Source: an uncultured Verrucomicrobiota bacterium
GTDB taxonomy: Bacteria > Verrucomicrobiota > Verrucomicrobiia > Limisphaerales > UBA9464
Direction of reading: 5' to 3'
Length of the DNA stretch: 17,406 nucleotides
Assembly (NCBI GenBank): GCA_903864375.1
Contig: CAIPFS010000044.1
Location: forward strand, 1 to 17,406
Part shown: positions 13,267 to 17,406 of the stretch, one piece after another
Layout: each line of letters starts with the position of its first letter
Position numbering within the stretch: position 1 is the first letter of the stretch
Notes under the pieces: model-generated
What the model was told of the DNA's origin: nothing
What the model saw: the letters and a program-made list of their open reading frames with translations, nothing else
Database searches by the model: none
Program-made: the position numbers and the translations under genes

Positions 13267-16200
13267 ATGGCATCCCCGTTTGACCGCTGGCCTCCCAACC
13301 CCGTCGAGGCTATTCTTTCAGCAATGAGAGCTCTACGAAGCCGCGGCGGGTTGGTTTTGTTTTTCATTTTATCCCTCAGCCTCCTCCGGGGGCATCTGCT
13401 GGGGGAGGAGGCCCGGCTCCTGCGGTTCCCGGCGATTCACGATCACCGGGTCGTGTTCAGCTATTCCGGAAACCTGTACCAGGTGAGTGACCAGGGCGGG
13501 GTGGCGCGACGGCTGACCAGCGACGAGAAGGGCTACGAAGTGTTCCCACGATTTTCTCCCGACGGCCAGTGGCTTGCATTCACCGGACAATATGACGGCA
13601 ACACGGAGGTCTACGTCATGCCCTCTGATGGAGGCCAGCCCCGCCGGCTGACCTACACCGCGACCCTGGAACGGGACGATGTGTCCGACCGGATGGGTCC
13701 CAACAACATCGTCATGGCCTGGCGAGACAACCAGACGGTGGTCTACCGGTCCCGCCGGACCCAATGGAACCCATTCAAGGGCGAACTGACGCTGGCCCGA
13801 CTGGAGGGTGGCATTCCCGAGACACTGCCACTCCCGCGGGGTGGCTGGTGCTCGTTTTCGCCGGACGGTAAAAAGATGGCCTACAACAGGGTGTTCCGGG
13901 AATTCCGGACATGGAAACGCTACCGGGGTGGACAGGCCGACGATATCTGGATTTACGACTTTGACTCCAAACAAACCTCCCACCTCACGGACGATCCGGC
14001 CCAGGACATCTTTCCCATGTGGGCCGGCGAAAAGATCTACTTCGTTTCGGAGCGGGGCGAGAATCATCAGGCCAACCTCTGGGTGCACGACCTGGCGACC
14101 CACACCACCCGACAGGTGACCCGATTCGTGGAATTTGCCGTCAAATTCCCGTCGCTCGGCGATACGGCGATTGTCTTTGAAAATGGCGGGTACATCCACC
14201 GGCTGGACCTGAAAACGGAACAGGTGACGCGGATTCCCATCGAAATTCACGAGGATTTCTCGTCGGGTCGTCCGGTCACTGTGGATGTGTCCAAATTCAT
14301 CACCGACTGGGACATGGCCCCGGATGGAAGCCGGGCCGTTCTCACCGCCCGCGGCGATATCTTCTCCGTGCCGGCAAAGAACGGGCCGATTCGGAATCTG
14401 ACCTCCACGCCCGGGGTTCATGAACGCAATGCGATTTGGTCACCCGACGGGCAGACCATTGCCTATATCAGTGATGAAAGTGGCGAGGATGAGCTCTGGA
14501 TTCGTCCGCAGGACGGTTCGGGAACTCCGACGCGGCTGACTACTGGCGCGGATACCTACAAGTATGCTCCGATCTGGTCCCCCGATTCCAGGCGGCTGGC
14601 CTGGAGCGACAAGAAGAACCGCCTGAATGTGGTCTCCGTCACCGATCGTGAGTCGTCCGTGGTGGATACCGGTGCCTGGGAGATCACTCAATTTTCATGG
14701 TCGCCGGACAGCCGGTGGCTGGCGTATGTCCGCCCGGAAGGACGCCAGTTCGCCCGCATTCATCTGGCCGAAGTGGGAACCACCAACCGCATTCAGGCGA
14801 CCGACGGGTGGTTTGACGTTGCCAGCCCCGAATTCAGTTCGGACGGCAAACTGCTGTTCTTTGTCTCCGATCGGAATTTCTCTCCGACCTACGGGAACCT
14901 GGAGTTCAACCATGTCTACACAGACATGCAGAACATTTATTTCCTCACACTGACGAGGGATGGCAAATCGCCGCTCGCACCCAAGAGCGACGAGGTCAAA
15001 CCGAAGGAATCGTCGGACGCGAAAACCAATGCTCCCGTCGACGGAGTTGCCGGAGAAAAAAAGGATATCAAGGATTCGGCGGCGAAAGTGACGGTCCGGA
15101 TCGATTCCGAGGGATTGACTCAACGTATTGCGGTTCTCCCTCTCAAGCCCGGGCGCTACGGCGAACTGACCAGTGTGGGGGACAAGCTGTATTATGTCAG
15201 CAAAGGCAAATTGAGCCTGTTTGAGTTCGAGAAATCCAAGGAGACCGAGATCGCAGACGTGGCGGGTTATACCGTCTCCGCAGACCACAAAAAGGTGTTG
15301 ATCAAAGTGGGGGATGCCTTTTCGATCCTGGATCTCCCCTCTGGAAAGGCGGACCTGGCGGACAAACAACTCAATCTTTCGGATCTCAAGTCGAAGGTCG
15401 ACCGGCATGCCGAATGGCGACAGATCTATTCCGAATGCTGGCGGCAGATGCGGGACTTCGTCTATGACCCTCATCTGCATGGGGTCGATTGGGTGGCCCT
15501 TCGGCAGCGCTACGAACCGCTTCTCGCGCATGTCCAACATCGAGCCGACCTCACCTATGTGATCGGTGAACTCATTGGTGAGTTGAATCTGGGCCACACC
15601 TATGTTGGTGGAGGAGATTACCCCAAACCGGACCGGATCCCCCTGGGGCTCCTCGGTGCCCGTATTTCGCGGGATGGAAGCGGCTATTACCGGATTGACG
15701 AGATCCTCCCGGGTCAAAACTGGGATAAGAAATACCGATCACCCCTGACTGAGATTGGGGTGAGGATCAACGCCGGTGATTTCATCATCGCCGTGGATGG
15801 GAAACCAGCAAACGCCATGTCAGACCTCTACACGTCATTGGTCGGCAAGGCGGACAAGCAGGTGACCCTGCGGATCAATTCACAACCGAAGGAGGAAGGA
15901 GCCCATGACGAAACGGTGATTCCCACGGCGGATGAGCAAGAGTTGTATTACCTGAAAATGGTCCTGACCAATATCGAAAAGGTCTCGAAGGCCACCGGTG
16001 GCAAGGTCGGCTACGTTCATATCCCCGACATGCAAGTGCAGGGCTTGAATGAGTTTGCCAAGTTCTACTACGCCCAACTGGACAAGGAGGCGCTGGTGGT
16101 GGACTGCCGCGGCAATGGCGGGGGTAATGTGTCACCCATGATTATCGAGCGCCTCCGACGGGAACCGGTGATGTGGAATATCGCCCGCAACGGGGTCGTG

Positions 16201-16608
16201 AATGTCAACCCCGACGGGCAGGTGCTCGGTCCCAAGGTCTTGTTGATTGATCAATTCAGTGCCAGCGATGGCGATATCGTGGGGTATCGATTCCGGAAGA
16301 GCCACCTCGGGCCAATCATCGGCCAGCGGTCCTGGGGCGGCGTCGTCGGAATCCGCGGGACCCTTCCGCTGCTGGACGGAGGATTTTTGAATCGTCCCGA
16401 GTTCAGCCGCTTCGACCTCGAGGCCAGGGAATGGATCATGGAGGGCAAGGGCGTCGAACCGGATATCGAGGTGGACAATGATCCCTCCCACGAATTCTCG
16501 GGAGTGGACGATCAATTGAACCGGGCCATCACCGAGATCCAGACCCTGATGGCCAAAAATCCGGTCAAGATTCCTGAACCGCCACCTTACCCGGACAAGT
16601 CCAAGTAG
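13267..16608 (+). CDS. Exported tricorn-like S41 protease
   Basis: A 1113-residue protein. A signal peptide (GGLVLFFILSLSLLRG) precedes EEARLLRFP. Residues 45-560 form beta-propeller repeats of the PD40/TolB type (FSPDGQWLAF, WSPDGQTIAYISDESGEDEL, WSPDSRRLAW, WSPDSRWLAYV). A charged linker (about 575-610) leads to the C1 helical region (IYSECWRQMRDFVYDPHLHG), ELNLGHTYVGGGD with His777, a PDZ domain (AGDFIIAVDGKPANAMSDL), and the S41 core (DCRGNGGGN; FSASDGD with Ser1000 as nucleophile; MEGKGVEPDIEV with Glu1059). In archaeal tricorn the tetrad is Ser745-His746-Ser965-Glu1023; here Gly replaces the first Ser, as in many bacterial relatives. It probably degrades peptides outside the cytoplasm. 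Start: ATG 13267 has GGAG five bases upstream, the best Shine-Dalgarno match in the window. ATG 13324 would give a shorter signal but has none; an upstream GTG at 13240 is also in frame. Confidence 0.9.
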   Translation: MASPFDRWPPNPVEAILSAMRALRSRGGLVLFFILSLSLLRGHLLGEEARLLRFPAIHDHRVVFSYSGNLYQVSDQGGVARRLTSDEKGYEVFPRFSPDGQWLAFTGQYDGNTEVYVMPSDGGQPRRLTYTATLERDDVSDRMGPNNIVMAWRDNQTVVYRSRRTQWNPFKGELTLARLEGGIPETLPLPRGGWCSFSPDGKKMAYNRVFREFRTWKRYRGGQADDIWIYDFDSKQTSHLTDDPAQDIFPMWAGEKIYFVSERGENHQANLWVHDLATHTTRQVTRFVEFAVKFPSLGDTAIVFENGGYIHRLDLKTEQVTRIPIEIHEDFSSGRPVTVDVSKFITDWDMAPDGSRAVLTARGDIFSVPAKNGPIRNLTSTPGVHERNAIWSPDGQTIAYISDESGEDELWIRPQDGSGTPTRLTTGADTYKYAPIWSPDSRRLAWSDKKNRLNVVSVTDRESSVVDTGAWEITQFSWSPDSRWLAYVRPEGRQFARIHLAEVGTTNRIQATDGWFDVASPEFSSDGKLLFFVSDRNFSPTYGNLEFNHVYTDMQNIYFLTLTRDGKSPLAPKSDEVKPKESSDAKTNAPVDGVAGEKKDIKDSAAKVTVRIDSEGLTQRIAVLPLKPGRYGELTSVGDKLYYVSKGKLSLFEFEKSKETEIADVAGYTVSADHKKVLIKVGDAFSILDLPSGKADLADKQLNLSDLKSKVDRHAEWRQIYSECWRQMRDFVYDPHLHGVDWVALRQRYEPLLAHVQHRADLTYVIGELIGELNLGHTYVGGGDYPKPDRIPLGLLGARISRDGSGYYRIDEILPGQNWDKKYRSPLTEIGVRINAGDFIIAVDGKPANAMSDLYTSLVGKADKQVTLRINSQPKEEGAHDETVIPTADEQELYYLKMVLTNIEKVSKATGGKVGYVHIPDMQVQGLNEFAKFYYAQLDKEALVVDCRGNGGGNVSPMIIERLRREPVMWNIARNGVVNVNPDGQVLGPKVLLIDQFSASDGDIVGYRFRKSHLGPIIGQRSWGGVVGIRGTLPLLDGGFLNRPEFSRFDLEAREWIMEGKGVEPDIEVDNDPSHEFSGVDDQLNRAITEIQTLMAKNPVKIPEPPPYPDKSK

Positions 16609-16684
16609 GGGCCGATTCGTGGACGATGCCGCGGGAGGGTTGGGGCCGCTTCACGGACCCCAAAACCCTGGCTGCGGCGAACGC

Positions 16685-16703
16685 CCGGACGTGAGCCGTC
16701 CGG
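16685..16703. terminator. Hairpin between convergent genes, possible bidirectional terminator
   Basis: CCGGACG (16685-16691) and CGTCCGG (16697-16703) form a perfect 7-bp stem with a 5-base loop between the stop of the tricorn-like gene and the stop of the aminomutase gene. There is no T-run on either side, so it would not act as a standard intrinsic terminator. Its place between convergent genes is the main argument. Confidence 0.35.
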
Positions 16704-16777
16704 AGTGCTCCCACCTTGGGAAGGGGTGGAGGGTGGAAGGGTGAGAAAAGGCCCGTCTCAGCAGCCCGGCGGCCCGC

Positions 16778-17406
16778 TTAGTCCCCGTAAACCACGCGCT
16801 TGGGGAGACCGTGCTGACCGACCGGTTCCAGCCATTCGGATTCTTCGCCTCCTGATTCCGGATAAACAAACCGGCGACCTTCGTAATTACGGATCACCAC
16901 CTTGTCGGGGCCCGATTTCAAAAGGTATTCCGGATTGATCGGCACCTTGCCGCCACCGCCCGGGGCATCAATCACGTACTGGGGAACAGCGTAGCCGGTG
17001 GTGTGACCGCGCAGGGCTTCCATGATTTCGAGGCCCCGCTTGACGCTGGCCCGAAGGTGGGCAGACCCCTGAATCAGATCGCATTGGTAGAGGTAATACG
17101 GGCGCACGCGGCACATCAACAGCTTCTGAACCAACGCCTTCATGGTCTCCGGATCGTCGTTGACCTCGCGCAACAGGACGGACTGGTTTCCGAGCGGAAT
17201 ACCGGCGTCGGCCAGGAGTCCCAAGGCAGTGCGAACCTCGGTGGTCAGTTCCCGTGGGTGATTGGTGTGGATGCTGATGAACAGCGGATGGAACTTCCGC
17301 AGCCGGTCGCAGAGTTCCGGGGTGATGCGCTGGGGCAGGAAGATCGGGATGCGGGTGCCGATCCGCACGAACTCGACATGCGGGATCGCCCGCAGCCGGG
17401 TGAGCA
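16778..17406 (-). CDS. kamA: Lysine 2,3-aminomutase family radical SAM/PLP enzyme, C-terminal part
   Basis: The frame is open from the right window edge to a TAA at 16778-16780, giving about 208 residues. It matches the C-terminal half of KamA: GTRIPIFLPQRIT, FISIHTNHPREL, QSVLLREVND, RPYYLYQCDLIQGSAHLR (with the substrate-binding Asp), GYAVPQYVIDAPGGGGKVPI (Asp plus the PLP-binding Lys in GGGGK) and a final EPVGQHGLPKRVVYGD. These enzymes exchange H and NH2 between C2 and C3 of lysine with a 4Fe-4S cluster, S-adenosylmethionine and PLP. The CxxxCxxC cluster motif lies outside the window. Clostridial KamA has a C-terminal zinc-binding Cys cluster; this protein has none and ends sooner. It may make beta-lysine as osmolyte or for lysine breakdown, or be an EpmB-like enzyme acting for elongation factor P. 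Its length and neighbours beyond the edge are not visible. Confidence 0.9.
   Translation of the reverse strand, partial: LTRLRAIPHVEFVRIGTRIPIFLPQRITPELCDRLRKFHPLFISIHTNHPRELTTEVRTALGLLADAGIPLGNQSVLLREVNDDPETMKALVQKLLMCRVRPYYLYQCDLIQGSAHLRASVKRGLEIMEALRGHTTGYAVPQYVIDAPGGGGKVPINPEYLLKSGPDKVVIRNYEGRRFVYPESGGEESEWLEPVGQHGLPKRVVYGD

Noticed and set aside
13369..14421. Long minus-strand open frame (350 codons) inside the tricorn-like gene
   Set aside because: It lies opposite a clear propeller-protease reading frame, has no family resemblance, and is expected in GC-rich coding DNA.
14695..15717. Long minus-strand open frame (340 codons) inside the tricorn-like gene
   Set aside because: Antisense shadow of the PD40/S41 gene, with no recognisable motif or signal.
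16609..16777. CRISPR or short tandem repeat in the G-rich stretch before the aminomutase end
   Set aside because: The runs of G and GGTGG-like pieces are irregular, with no fixed period or spacers.

Overview
The window looks like a chromosomal piece from a Verrucomicrobiota- or Planctomycetota-type (PVC group) heterotroph. This rests on gene content, not on any marker gene: a Tat-exported DUF1501 protein, a TPR/FG-GAP propeller protein, a large exported tricorn-like S41 protease, and a BlaI regulator paired with an M56 peptidase carrying a long beta-rich tail. No rRNA, tRNA, CRISPR array, transposase or phage gene was seen.

Left part (1-3046): the end of a universal stress protein gene, then on the minus strand an orphan ribbon-helix-helix antitoxin-like gene whose start codon lies inside a perfect 8-bp inverted repeat. 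Next comes a two-gene minus-strand unit, an integral-membrane ICMT-type methyltransferase followed (8-bp overlap) by a ketosynthase with Ser in place of the nucleophilic Cys. A 115-bp direct repeat (about 91% identical) lies on both sides of this block. One copy is the 3' end of the antitoxin gene and the other is a decayed remnant of a paralogue. The block 450-2931 is therefore flanked by homology and looks like accessory DNA.

Middle part (3047-6832): a self-contained regulatory pair. A perfect 10-bp-arm dyad of BlaI/MecI-box type sits just before a BlaI-like repressor. The repressor gene overlaps by ATGA an M56 (BlaR1-type) membrane metalloprotease of 1055 residues. In place of the penicillin-binding sensor of BlaR1, this protein carries an NPCBM-like jelly-roll candidate and about five Ig-like/carboxypeptidase-regulatory-like modules. 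It is the best candidate here for a poorly described signalling system: a proteolytic repressor-inactivation circuit sensing something other than beta-lactams.

Right part (7027-17406): three minus-strand genes in series, DUF1501 (Tat), a two-domain thioredoxin-fold protein, and a TPR/seven-blade FG-GAP protein. An intrinsic terminator lies between the last two. Divergent from DUF1501 is the tricorn-like protease. Convergent to that is the C-terminal part of a lysine 2,3-aminomutase-family radical SAM enzyme, cut by the window edge. All of these except the aminomutase carry an export signal or membrane anchor, so the cell-envelope theme is strong.

Limits: family assignments come from motif recognition in the translated sequence. 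No database search was run. Starts were chosen from family boundaries, upstream operators and Shine-Dalgarno matches, which are weak for most genes here.
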